64,000 bases of DNA from Schlegelella_A sp038231215 (GTDB taxonomy: Bacteria > Pseudomonadota > Gammaproteobacteria > Burkholderiales > Burkholderiaceae_C). Position 1 is the stretch's first letter; each line of letters opens with the position of its first letter. The notes under the pieces were generated by a model. That model saw only the letters and a list, made by a program, of their open reading frames with translations, did not search any database and had not been told where the DNA came from. Shown in pieces: positions 1 through 7,816 of the stretch. Where the stretch lies: assembly GCA_038231215.1 (NCBI GenBank), contig JBBRLS010000004.1, positions 1 through 64,000 on the forward strand, given 5' to 3'. The translations under genes and the position numbers were made by a program.

Positions 1-1473
<1,473 letters not shown>

Positions 1474-1483
1474 CCGGTCCTTG

Positions 1484-1507
1484 TCATCCTGAGCGGAGCG
1501 AAGGATC
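1484..1507 (+). repeat. Single arm of a dispersed palindromic repeat
   Basis: Bases 1484-1507 begin TCATCCTGAGCG and end GCGAAGGATC. The same 24-base unit, with one difference, forms the left arm of the large palindrome between ispG and hisS at 29053-29076. Here no matching right arm is visible within 100 bases, so this is a solo arm just after the lon stop. Very similar sequences are widespread in bacterial intergenic regions. Confidence 0.7.
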
Positions 1508-1529
1508 CCGGCGATCGAGGTCCACCCCT

Positions 1530-1558
1530 CCGTCAAGGTCAAAAAGGGCCGCTATACT
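1530..1558 (+). promoter_or_regulatory. Probable sigma-70 promoter of the tRNA-Gly/Cys/Leu operon
   Basis: A TATACT hexamer at 1553-1558 is a close match to a -10 box. The hexamer 17 bases upstream (CCGTCA, 1530-1535) is a weak -35 match. Predicted transcription starts near 1565, about 35 bases before mature tRNA-Gly. The box quality and position fit a stable-RNA promoter; the -35 is the uncertain part. Confidence 0.5.
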
Positions 1559-1570
1559 TGCGGCCTTCGT

Positions 1571-1592
1571 CGCCGGGCTCCCGAGCCCGGCG
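1571..1592 (+). other. Perfect GC hairpin in the tRNA-Gly precursor leader
   Basis: CGCCGGGCTC at 1571-1580 is exactly complementary to GAGCCCGGCG at 1583-1592, giving a 10-bp stem around two bases. It lies between the predicted transcription start and the 5' end of tRNA-Gly, with 6 bases between the stem and the tRNA. It has no T-tract, so it is not an intrinsic terminator; it would be part of the 5' leader removed by RNase P. Confidence 0.6.
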
Positions 1593-1598
1593 AACGAT

Positions 1599-1674
1599 GC
1601 GGGAGTAGCTCAGTTGGTAGAGCGCAACCTTGCCAAGGTTGAGGTCGAGAGTTCGAGACTCTTCTCCCGCTCCA
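1599..1674 (+). tRNA. tRNA-Gly(GCC)
   Basis: A complete 76-base tRNA with encoded CCA. The acceptor arms GCGGGAG (1599-1605) and CTCCCGC (1664-1670) pair perfectly, the D arm AGCTCAGTTGGTAGAGC and T arm with GTTCGAG are canonical, and the anticodon stem CAACC/GGTTG encloses loop TTGCCAA, so the anticodon is GCC at 1632-1634. It is the first gene of a Gly-Cys-Leu tRNA operon whose order matches glyW-cysT-leuZ of Escherichia coli. Confidence 0.98.
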
Positions 1675-1681
1675 GACAAAG

Positions 1682-1709
1682 AAAAAGGGAAGCCCAGGCT
1701 TCCCTTTTT
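1682..1709 (+). terminator. Intrinsic-terminator-like hairpin between tRNA-Gly and tRNA-Cys
   Basis: Bases 1682-1694 (AAAAAGGGAAGCC) are the exact reverse complement of 1697-1709 (GGCTTCCCTTTTT), giving a stem of up to 13 bp with an A-run before it and a T-run after it. This is a textbook bidirectional rho-independent terminator shape. It starts 8 bases after the CCA of tRNA-Gly and ends 16 bases before tRNA-Cys. It may end part of the transcripts or guide precursor cleavage; I see no good separate promoter for tRNA-Cys. Confidence 0.8.
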
Positions 1710-1725
1710 ATCGAGCAAGAGACAC

Positions 1726-1799
1726 GGCGCGGTAGCAAAGCGGTTATGCACCGGATTGCAAATCCGAGTAGGTCGGTTCGACTCCGGCCCGCGCCTCCA
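1726..1799 (+). tRNA. tRNA-Cys(GCA)
   Basis: A complete 74-base tRNA with encoded CCA at 1797-1799. Acceptor arms GGCGCGG (1726-1732) and CCGCGCC (1789-1795) pair perfectly, and U1796 is the discriminator base typical of tRNA-Cys. The anticodon loop TTGCAAA gives GCA at 1758-1760. The next coding sequence begins only 5 bases after the CCA, so 3' processing of this tRNA also defines the 5' end of that message. Confidence 0.98.
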
Positions 1800-1804
1800 G
1801 TCGC

Positions 1805-2152
1805 ATGACGACGACCCTCTACGGCATTGCCAACTGCGACACCGTCAAACGGGCGCGTGGCTGGCTGGCCGAGCAAGGCATCGCCGCCTCCTTCCACGAC
1901 TTCAAGAAGTCTGGCGTGCCGGCAACCCGTCTCGATGCCTGGCTGGCTGCGGTCGGCTGGGAGCGTCTGCTCAATCGCAAAGGAACGACGTGGCGCAAGC
2001 TCGACGACAGGACGCGCGACGACGTGGTCGATGCTGCGTCCGCACGCGCGCTGATGCTCGCGCAGCCGGGTGTGATCAAGCGGCCGGTGGTCGAGTGGGC
2101 CTCGGGTCCGATCACGGTGGGATTCGATCCCGACCGTCGGCCGGTGGACTGA
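1805..2152 (+). CDS. ArsC/Spx-family thioredoxin-fold protein (YffB-like)
   Basis: A 115-residue protein of the ArsC/Spx/YffB family, thioredoxin-fold proteins that include arsenate reductases and, in the YffB branch, proteins of unsettled, possibly glutathione-linked, function. The N-terminal strand leads to GIANCDTVKRARGWL with the single conserved cysteine at residue 11 and no CXXC, and the C-terminal part carries the family IKRPVVEW segment. Length matches YffB (about 118 residues). It is encoded between tRNA-Cys and tRNA-Leu in the same orientation, starting 5 bases after the tRNA-Cys CCA. No Shine-Dalgarno is visible upstream of the ATG because that space is occupied by the tRNA. Arsenate reduction is unlikely to be its role: there are no ars genes nearby. 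Family assignment is strong, the reaction unknown. Confidence 0.9.
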   Translation: MTTTLYGIANCDTVKRARGWLAEQGIAASFHDFKKSGVPATRLDAWLAAVGWERLLNRKGTTWRKLDDRTRDDVVDAASARALMLAQPGVIKRPVVEWASGPITVGFDPDRRPVD

Positions 2153-2199
2153 ATCCGCTGGTGCCTGGTGCTCGCGCATCGCTATCATCTGCTCGGTCG

Positions 2200-2284
2200 G
2201 CCCAGGTGACGGAATTGGTAGACGTAGCGGGCTTAAAACTCGCAGTCGCAAGGCGTGCGGGTTCGAGTCCCGCCCTGGGTACCA
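2200..2284 (+). tRNA. tRNA-Leu(TAA)
   Basis: An 85-base class II tRNA with long variable arm and encoded CCA (2282-2284). Acceptor arms GCCCAGG (2200-2206) and CCTGGGT (2274-2280) pair with one G-U. The anticodon stem GCGGG/CTCGC encloses loop CTTAAAA, giving anticodon TAA at 2234-2236, and the T arm carries GTTCGAG. It completes a Gly-Cys-Leu set. It begins 47 bases after the ArsC-like gene, with only a loose TATCAT element (2183-2188) before it, so it is probably cotranscribed. I see no terminator between it and the next gene. Confidence 0.97.
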
Positions 2285-2331
2285 AGACGATTGCCTAGTG
2301 GTGTCCACGCACCTCCTTCTGATCGACATCT

Positions 2332-3210
2332 ATGGCCGAACGGCAAGCACCTCGTGAGCTTCTTCTCTGCGACACCTGCAATGGTCCGATGCTCGTCTTT
2401 GCCGCCGACTCTGTCATCGGCCGCTCCCTTGCGACCGCAGGTCATTTCGGCGAGGACAAGATTGACGAAGTGTCTGCTGCGGTCTCGCGTCTCGGATTGA
2501 AGCTGCGGTGCTTCGTGGACATCGGAGCAAACATCGGCACCCACGCCATCCACGCCATCGACTCCGGTCATTTCGATCAGGCCATCGCGGTCGAGGCGGA
2601 TCCCGACAATTTCATGCTACTGAAGGCTAACGTCGCTCTCCGTGGACACGGCGCGCGGACTCGCCTGATCCACTGCGCGCTTTCCGACTCGATTGGTACG
2701 GTCGAGCTGGAACTGGGGCCGGCGAATTTCGGTGATCACCGGGTCAGGGTTCCCGGCGTCATGCAGGCGCGCGACCTCGGCGAATCCGCGCGTAGGACTG
2801 TCTCTGTGCCGGCCAATACGTTCGACAGTCTCTTCGCGAACGAGCCGATGAAGTGGCGTGAAGCACTGGTCTGGATGGATACGCAGGGCCACGAAGGCCA
2901 CATACTCGCAGGCGCCCGTGCGACGCTCGTGGCGCACGCCCCAGCAGTCGTGATGGAGTTCTGGCCCTATGGATTGCAACGTGCGGGCGGCAAGTCGAGC
3001 TACTTCGAGTTCCTTGCAGGCGCCAACTTAATCTACGACATCAATCGCGAGGACTGGGCGAACAAGGGCCGGGTCAGTGTCGAAGAGCTGCTGGAGGACT
3101 ACGAGCGCATGCTCCAGGAGACCCGCGCCAATCACCATCCACATACCGACCTGTTGTGCATCCGGCTTCCCGCTGATGCCTCGGGCGAAGCAGGCTCGGA
3201 TCTCCGATAG
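2332..3210 (+). CDS. FkbM-family SAM-dependent methyltransferase (copy 1)
   Basis: A 292-residue protein with the FkbM methyltransferase fold. The SAM-binding motif I is FVDIGANIGTHAI near residue 62, followed by an acidic motif AVEADPDNFMLLKANVAL and the later segment WMDTQGHEGHILAGAR typical of the family. FkbM enzymes O-methylate sugars, glycans or small metabolites; the substrate here cannot be told. The first ATG with family-like sequence is at 2332, with no clear Shine-Dalgarno. It is followed after 10 bases by a second FkbM-like gene. The GC content looks lower than the rest (35 of 60 bases G or C at 2461-2520, against 41 of 60 at 9001-9060), which fits acquisition next to a tRNA gene, although I find no integrase or duplicated tRNA end. 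Confidence 0.88.
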   Translation: MAERQAPRELLLCDTCNGPMLVFAADSVIGRSLATAGHFGEDKIDEVSAAVSRLGLKLRCFVDIGANIGTHAIHAIDSGHFDQAIAVEADPDNFMLLKANVALRGHGARTRLIHCALSDSIGTVELELGPANFGDHRVRVPGVMQARDLGESARRTVSVPANTFDSLFANEPMKWREALVWMDTQGHEGHILAGARATLVAHAPAVVMEFWPYGLQRAGGKSSYFEFLAGANLIYDINREDWANKGRVSVEELLEDYERMLQETRANHHPHTDLLCIRLPADASGEAGSDLR

Positions 3211-3220
3211 GCCTCCGCCG

Positions 3221-4066
3221 ATGAACATCCTGCAGCGCAGCCTGATGACAATTTCGTGCCGCGATTCGGACGTGATCCCCAAGGTTCCCGGTGCCGGCGG
3301 TGTTGTACACCGGGGCCCCGAGCGGGTCCAAGTCATGCACAACGGAGTCGAAGTGGTCTACGGCGCCTACCAGGGCGAATGGATGTCGCACGTGATCCGA
3401 GCGCTCGAGGGCCACCACGAGCCGCAGGAAGAGCTGGTCTTTCATGTGCTGCTCCGGTATGTTCGTCACAGCACCAGAATCGTCGAGCTGGGAAGCTTCT
3501 GGGCCTACTACACCCAGTGGTACCTGAAAGCGATTCCTGACTCTGTGGCGCTCTGCATTGAACCCGTCGCGCACAACCTTGAGGTAGGACGTCGCAATAC
3601 GGCACTTAACGGGAACGTCGACCGAGTGCGCTTCATTCATGCCTCGATCGGCGGCGAGGCGGTGACGTGGAGCGAGAACTCCGTGACGCCGATGCCCGTG
3701 CCGGTGCTTGATGCGCCTTCCGTGCTCGAGGCGGCTGGCGGAGTCATCGAGTTGCTGCATCTCGATATCCAGGGCGCGGAGCTGCCTTTCCTGCGGTCTA
3801 TCGCCGTCGATGCTGCGCGCGAGCGGCTGCGCTTCATCATGGTTTCGACTCATCACAGCTCGATCTCTGGTTCCGCCACGACCCACGGCGACTGCCTTGA
3901 GGCTCTTCGCGACCTCGGCGCAACGATCCTGATCGAGCACGACGTTATCGAGTCGTTTAGCGGTGACGGTCTGATTCTCGCGAGCGTGCTCGCGGAGGAT
4001 CGTGATCTATGGTTTCCCGCCATCAGTCGGAATCGAGCCGAGACGTCGCTCTTCAAACGCGCGTGA
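3221..4066 (+). CDS. FkbM-family SAM-dependent methyltransferase (copy 2)
   Basis: A 281-residue protein of the same fold as its neighbour but clearly divergent. Motif I is degenerate: IVELGSFWAYYTQWY replaces the usual DIGANxG, followed by CIEPVAHNLEVGRRNTALNG, the region that would bind the SAM ribose, and LLHLDIQGAELPFLRSI, the family signature. I place the start at the ATG at 3221; the frame stays open further upstream into the preceding gene, but an upstream start would overlap it by over 100 bases. No strong Shine-Dalgarno is visible, so translation may be coupled to copy 1. The altered motif I could mean weak SAM binding or an unusual substrate. Likely glycan or metabolite methylation; substrate unknown. 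Confidence 0.8.
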   Translation: MNILQRSLMTISCRDSDVIPKVPGAGGVVHRGPERVQVMHNGVEVVYGAYQGEWMSHVIRALEGHHEPQEELVFHVLLRYVRHSTRIVELGSFWAYYTQWYLKAIPDSVALCIEPVAHNLEVGRRNTALNGNVDRVRFIHASIGGEAVTWSENSVTPMPVPVLDAPSVLEAAGGVIELLHLDIQGAELPFLRSIAVDAARERLRFIMVSTHHSSISGSATTHGDCLEALRDLGATILIEHDVIESFSGDGLILASVLAEDRDLWFPAISRNRAETSLFKRA

Positions 4067-4098
4067 GGTCGTGTCCTCGAGGCGTGGCAAGCAGCCGC

Positions 4099-4104
4099 TA
4101 AAAT
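4099..4104 (+). promoter_or_regulatory. Candidate -10 box for the etfBA operon
   Basis: TAAAAT at 4099-4104 matches a sigma-70 -10 element and lies 45 bases before the etfB start. The -35 region (around 4076-4081, CTCGAG) is a poor match, so this is a tentative call based on the -10 and its location in the only gap between the FkbM pair and etfB. Confidence 0.4.
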
Positions 4105-4148
4105 AGAACGACTGTTCGATTGACCCTTCGCTGGCAGGAGCCGCCTCG

Positions 4149-4898
4149 ATGAAAGTTCTCGTCCCCGTCAAGCGCGTCGTCGACTACAACGTCAAGGTGC
4201 GGGTCAAGTCCGACGGCAGCGGCGTCGACATCGCCAACGTCAAGATGAGCATGAATCCCTTCGACGAGATCGCCATCGAAGAGGCGGTCCGGTTGCGCGA
4301 GAAGGGCGTGGCGACCGAGGTGATCGCCGTGTCCTGCGGCGTCACGCAATGCCAGGAGACGCTGCGCACGGCAATGGCGATCGGCGCCGACCGTGCCATC
4401 CTCGTCGAGACCACCGAGGAGCTGCAGCCGCTCGCCGTTGCCAAGCTATTGAAGGCGCTGTTCGAGAAGGAGCAGCCCGGCCTCGTGATCCTCGGCAAGC
4501 AGGCGATCGACGACGACTGCAACCAGACCGGGCAGATGCTCGCCGCGCTGCTCGACCTGCCGCAGGCGACCTTTGCCTCCAGGGTCGAAGTCGCCGACGG
4601 ATCGGTCAGCGTCACGCGCGAGGTAGACGGCGGGCTCGAGACGCTCAAGCTCTCGCTGCCGGCCATCGTCACCACCGACCTGCGCCTCAACGAGCCGCGC
4701 TACGTGACCTTGCCCAACATCATGAAGGCAAAGAAGAAGCAGATGGACATCTTCAAGCCGGCCGACCTCGGTGTCGACATCAAGTCGCACCTGAAGACGC
4801 TCAAGGTCAGCGAGCCGCCGAAGCGCGGCGCCGGCGTCAAGGTGCCCGATGTCGCGACGCTGGTCGCCAAGCTCAAGAACGAAGCGAAGGTGATCTGA
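4149..4898 (+). CDS. etfB: Electron transfer flavoprotein, beta subunit
   Basis: The 249-residue small subunit of the cytoplasmic heterodimeric electron transfer flavoprotein, which takes electrons from acyl-CoA and related dehydrogenases and passes them to ETF-ubiquinone oxidoreductase. The N-terminus MKVLVPVKRVVDYNVKVRV, the segment NPFDEIAIEEAVRLREKG, and the AMP-binding region GKQAIDDDCNQTGQMLAALL are characteristic. The C-terminal arm that wraps around the alpha subunit is present. AGGAG at 4136-4140 is a good Shine-Dalgarno 8 bases from the ATG. The stop is one base before the etfA start. Full length and intact. Confidence 0.98.
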   Translation: MKVLVPVKRVVDYNVKVRVKSDGSGVDIANVKMSMNPFDEIAIEEAVRLREKGVATEVIAVSCGVTQCQETLRTAMAIGADRAILVETTEELQPLAVAKLLKALFEKEQPGLVILGKQAIDDDCNQTGQMLAALLDLPQATFASRVEVADGSVSVTREVDGGLETLKLSLPAIVTTDLRLNEPRYVTLPNIMKAKKKQMDIFKPADLGVDIKSHLKTLKVSEPPKRGAGVKVPDVATLVAKLKNEAKVI

Positions 4899-4899
4899 G

Positions 4900-5844
4900 A
4901 TGAGCACTGAAATCAAGGCGCTCGTCGTCGCCGAGCACGACAACGCAACGGTCCGCCCGGCGACGCTCAACACTGTTACCGCCGCCGCCAAGCTGGGCGG
5001 CGAAGTGCATGTGCTGATCGCAGGGTCGGGGGCCTCGGCCGCCGCTGCCGCGGCTGCCGCGATCAGCGGCGTCGCCAAGGTCCTGCATGCCGATGGCGAG
5101 CTGTTCGCGCACGGCCTGGCCGAGAACGTCGCGGCGCAGGTGCTCGCGCTGGCGCCCGGCTACTCGCACATCCTCTTCGCCGCGACCGCCTGGGGCAAGA
5201 ACATCGCGCCGCGCGTCGCCGCCAAGCTCGACGTCGGCCAGATCTCCGACATCACCAAGGTCGACGCGCCCGACACCTTCGAGCGCCCCATCTACGCCGG
5301 CAATGCGATCGCCACGGTGCAGAGTCTCGACGCCATCAAGGTGATCACGGTGCGCACGACCGGCTTCGATCCCGCGCCTTCGACCGGCGGCTCGGCGGCC
5401 GTCGAAAGCCTCGCTGCCGTCGGCGACTACGGCAAGTCGAGCTTCGTCGGTTCGGAGATCGTGAAGAACGACCGGCCCGAGCTGACCTCGGCCAAGATCA
5501 TCGTCTCGGGCGGCCGGGCAATGGGCTCCAACGACAAGTTCAACGAAGTCCTGACGCCGCTCGCCGACAAGCTCAATGCCGCCTTGGGCGCGAGCCGCGC
5601 CGCCGTCGACGCCGGCTATGCGCCGAACGACTGGCAGGTGGGGCAGACCGGCAAGATCGTCGCGCCGCAGCTCTACATCGCCATCGGCATCAGCGGCGCG
5701 ATCCAGCACCTGGCGGGGATGAAGGACTCGAAGGTCATCGTCGCCATCAACAAGGACGAAGAGGCGCCGATCTTCAGCGTCGCCGACTACGGCCTGGTGC
5801 AGGATCTTTTCGTCGCCGTCCCCGAGCTCGTCGCCGCACTCTGA
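4900..5844 (+). CDS. etfA: Electron transfer flavoprotein, alpha subunit
   Basis: The 314-residue FAD-binding subunit partnering EtfB. The C-terminal FAD domain shows IIVSGGRAMGS, the motif GQTGKIVAPQLYIAIGISGA, and the terminal HLAGMKDSKVIVAINKDEE segment that contacts the flavin. The N-terminal domain contains an Ala-rich run (ASAAAAAAAAI), a local oddity but within the expected helix. It begins one base after the etfB stop, so the two are translationally coupled and made in equal amounts. Downstream genes are an acyl-CoA dehydrogenase and a second flavoprotein, consistent with a fatty-acid or amino-acid oxidation unit. Confidence 0.98.
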   Translation: MSTEIKALVVAEHDNATVRPATLNTVTAAAKLGGEVHVLIAGSGASAAAAAAAAISGVAKVLHADGELFAHGLAENVAAQVLALAPGYSHILFAATAWGKNIAPRVAAKLDVGQISDITKVDAPDTFERPIYAGNAIATVQSLDAIKVITVRTTGFDPAPSTGGSAAVESLAAVGDYGKSSFVGSEIVKNDRPELTSAKIIVSGGRAMGSNDKFNEVLTPLADKLNAALGASRAAVDAGYAPNDWQVGQTGKIVAPQLYIAIGISGAIQHLAGMKDSKVIVAINKDEEAPIFSVADYGLVQDLFVAVPELVAAL

Positions 5845-5862
5845 GCGCGGGCTCGACGAGGG

Positions 5863-5900
5863 CAAGCCCGCTTGCCCGATGCAAGGGCCAGCGGGCTGTT
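5863..5900 (+). other. Overlapping hairpins between etfA and the acyl-CoA dehydrogenase gene
   Basis: GGGCAAGC (5863-5870) pairs exactly with GCTTGCCC (5873-5880), while AGCCCGCT (5868-5875) pairs exactly with AGCGGGCT (5893-5900), followed by GTTTCCC. The two stems share bases and so exclude each other. The outer stem with its short T-run resembles a weak terminator that could reduce transcription after etfA. Confidence 0.5.
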
Positions 5901-5940
5901 TCCCGGCCCTGATGTCACTCCCGTCTCGAGAGGTCATGCC

Positions 5941-7755
5941 ATGAGCTACACCGCCCCGGTCAAGGACATGCTGTTCTGCATGAAGGAGCTGGCCGACCTC
6001 GAAGCGATCGCCGGGCTGCCCGGCTTCGACGATGCCGGCATCGAGACGGCGCAGGCCGTGCTCGAGGAATGCGCGCGCTTCAGCCAGGAAGTGCTGGCGC
6101 CGCTCAATCGGGAGGGCGACGTCAACCCTTCGACCTGGAAGGACGGCGTCGTGACGACGACGCCCGGGTTCAATCAGGCGTTTCGCCAGTTCAGCGAAGG
6201 CGGCTGGCAAGGCCTGCAGCATCCGGACGAGTTCGGCGGCCAGGGCTTGCCCAAGACGATAGGCGCGGCCTGCATCGAGATGATCAACAGCGCGAACCTG
6301 AGCTTCTCGCTCTGCCCGTTGCTCACCGACGGCGCGATCGAGGCCCTGCTCACCGCCGGAACCGCCGAGCAGCAGCAGGCCTTCATCCCTAGGATGATTT
6401 CGGGCGAGTGGACCGGCACGATGAACCTCACCGAGCCGCAGGCCGGCTCCGACCTGGCGCTGGTGCGCACGCGCGCCGAGCCGCTGGGCGATGGCCGCTT
6501 TCGCCTCTTCGGCACCAAGATCTACATCACGTACGGCGAGCACGACATGGCGAAGAACATCGTCCATCTCGTGCTCGCCCGCGTCGTCGGCGCGCCGGAA
6601 GGCGTGAAGGGCATCAGCCTGTTCATCGTGCCGAAGTTCCTGGTCAATGCCGATGGTTCGCTCGGTGCGCGCAACGACGCCTGGTGCGTGAGCATCGAGC
6701 ACAAGCTCGGCATCAAGGCGAGCCCGACGGCGGTGCTCCAGTTCGGCGACAAGGGCGGGCCGGGTCTCGACGCGCCCGGTGCCATCGGCACGCTGATCGG
6801 CCAGGAGAATCGCGGCCTCGAGTACATGTTCATCATGATGAACGCGGCGCGCTACGCGGTCGGCATGCAGGGCATTGCGATCGCCGAGCGCGCCTACCAG
6901 AAAGCGGCGGCCTTCGCCAAGGATCGCGTGCAGTCGCGGCCCGTCGACGGCTCTGTGGCGGGCAGCGTGACGATCATCCACCACCCCGACGTGCGGCGCA
7001 TGCTGATGACGATGCGTGCCTACACCGAGGGTTGTCGCGCTCTGGCGATCGTCGCCGCAGCGGCGTTCGACGCGGCGCATCGCCATCCCGACGCCGAGAC
7101 GCGCAAGCAGAACCGGGCCTTCTACGAGTTCATGGTGCCTCTGGTCAAGGGTTACAGCACCGAGATGAGCATCGAGGTCGCCAGCCTCGGCGTGCAGGTG
7201 CACGGCGGCATGGGCTTCATCGAGGAGACCGGCGCGGCGCAGTACCTGCGCGATGCGCGCATCCTGACCATCTACGAAGGCACGACGGCCATCCAGGCCA
7301 ATGACCTGGTCGGCCGAAAGACGGGACGCGACGGCGGGCGTGTCGCCAAGGGAATCGCGGCGCAGGTCGCGGCGACCGAAGCCGAGCTCGCGGCGAGCGA
7401 CAGCGCGGCGTCGCGCTCGATGCTGAAGGGCCTGAAAGCTGCGCGAGCCGCGTTCGAGCAGGTCGTCGACTTCGTCGTCAGCGAAAGCAAGACCGACCCG
7501 AACGCCGTGTTCGCGGGCTCGGTGACCTATCTCATGCTCGCCGGCAACCTCATGGCCGGCTGGCAGATGGCGCGTGCCTTGCTGGCTGCCCAGCGCATGC
7601 TTGCCGGCGGCGACGGGGACACCTCATTCCTGAACGCCAAAATCGCGACGGCGCGCTTTTACGCCGAGCACCTGCTCAGCAAGGCGCCAGGTCTGCGCGA
7701 CGCGATCGTCGACGGCGCCGAGAGCGTCATGGCGCTGCCGCTCGAAGCGTTCTGA
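5941..7755 (+). CDS. Large acyl-CoA dehydrogenase (about 600-residue class)
   Basis: A 604-residue FAD enzyme that oxidises an acyl-CoA to the trans-2-enoyl-CoA and passes electrons to ETF. It belongs to the long class that includes 3-methylmercaptopropionyl-CoA dehydrogenase DmdC and related enzymes, with an extra C-terminal domain compared with the usual 380-residue family. Diagnostic segments are TGTMNLTEPQAGSDLALVRT (flavin-binding region), GVKGISLFIVPKF, HGGMGFIEETGAAQYLRDAR and ILTIYEGTTAIQANDLVGRK, the last being the site of the catalytic base in relatives. I chose the ATG at 5941, preceded by GAGAGG, instead of an upstream in-frame start. The chain-length specificity cannot be read from sequence. 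Its position next to etfBA indicates that EtfAB is its acceptor. Confidence 0.95.
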   Translation: MSYTAPVKDMLFCMKELADLEAIAGLPGFDDAGIETAQAVLEECARFSQEVLAPLNREGDVNPSTWKDGVVTTTPGFNQAFRQFSEGGWQGLQHPDEFGGQGLPKTIGAACIEMINSANLSFSLCPLLTDGAIEALLTAGTAEQQQAFIPRMISGEWTGTMNLTEPQAGSDLALVRTRAEPLGDGRFRLFGTKIYITYGEHDMAKNIVHLVLARVVGAPEGVKGISLFIVPKFLVNADGSLGARNDAWCVSIEHKLGIKASPTAVLQFGDKGGPGLDAPGAIGTLIGQENRGLEYMFIMMNAARYAVGMQGIAIAERAYQKAAAFAKDRVQSRPVDGSVAGSVTIIHHPDVRRMLMTMRAYTEGCRALAIVAAAAFDAAHRHPDAETRKQNRAFYEFMVPLVKGYSTEMSIEVASLGVQVHGGMGFIEETGAAQYLRDARILTIYEGTTAIQANDLVGRKTGRDGGRVAKGIAAQVAATEAELAASDSAASRSMLKGLKAARAAFEQVVDFVVSESKTDPNAVFAGSVTYLMLAGNLMAGWQMARALLAAQRMLAGGDGDTSFLNAKIATARFYAEHLLSKAPGLRDAIVDGAESVMALPLEAF

Positions 7756-7767
7756 ACCTGATCCCAA

Positions 7768-7803
7768 CCCTCACGCCAACCCTCTCCCGCTGAGCGGGAG
7801 AGG
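7768..7803 (+). repeat. Dispersed intergenic hairpin repeat (CCTCTCCCGC unit)
   Basis: CCTCTCCCGC at 7781-7790 and GCGGGAGAGG at 7794-7803 form a perfect 10-bp stem with loop TGA, preceded by CCCTCACGCCAACC. This layout matches a repeat family common between genes of Burkholderiales and Xanthomonadales. The right arm contributes the purine-rich Shine-Dalgarno region of the next gene, so folding of the hairpin would hide that site. Confidence 0.75.
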
Positions 7804-7816
7804 GGGGAAGACAAGC

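Noticed and set aside
1805..2152. Arsenate reductase annotation for the ArsC-family protein
   Set aside because: There is a single cysteine in a YffB-like setting and no arsenic resistance genes, so only the family name is supported.
2332..4066. FkbM genes as part of a polyketide (FK506-like) cluster
   Set aside because: No polyketide synthase, tailoring or resistance gene is near. The family name reflects history, not function.
2200..4100. Possible genomic island integrated at tRNA-Leu(TAA)
   Set aside because: I found no duplicated tRNA 3' end downstream of the FkbM pair and no integrase. The GC difference alone is small.
4873..7203. 776-codon open frame on the minus strand
   Set aside because: It is the antisense shadow of etfA and the acyl-CoA dehydrogenase, produced by high GC codon usage; the translation is Arg/His/Asp-rich without domains.
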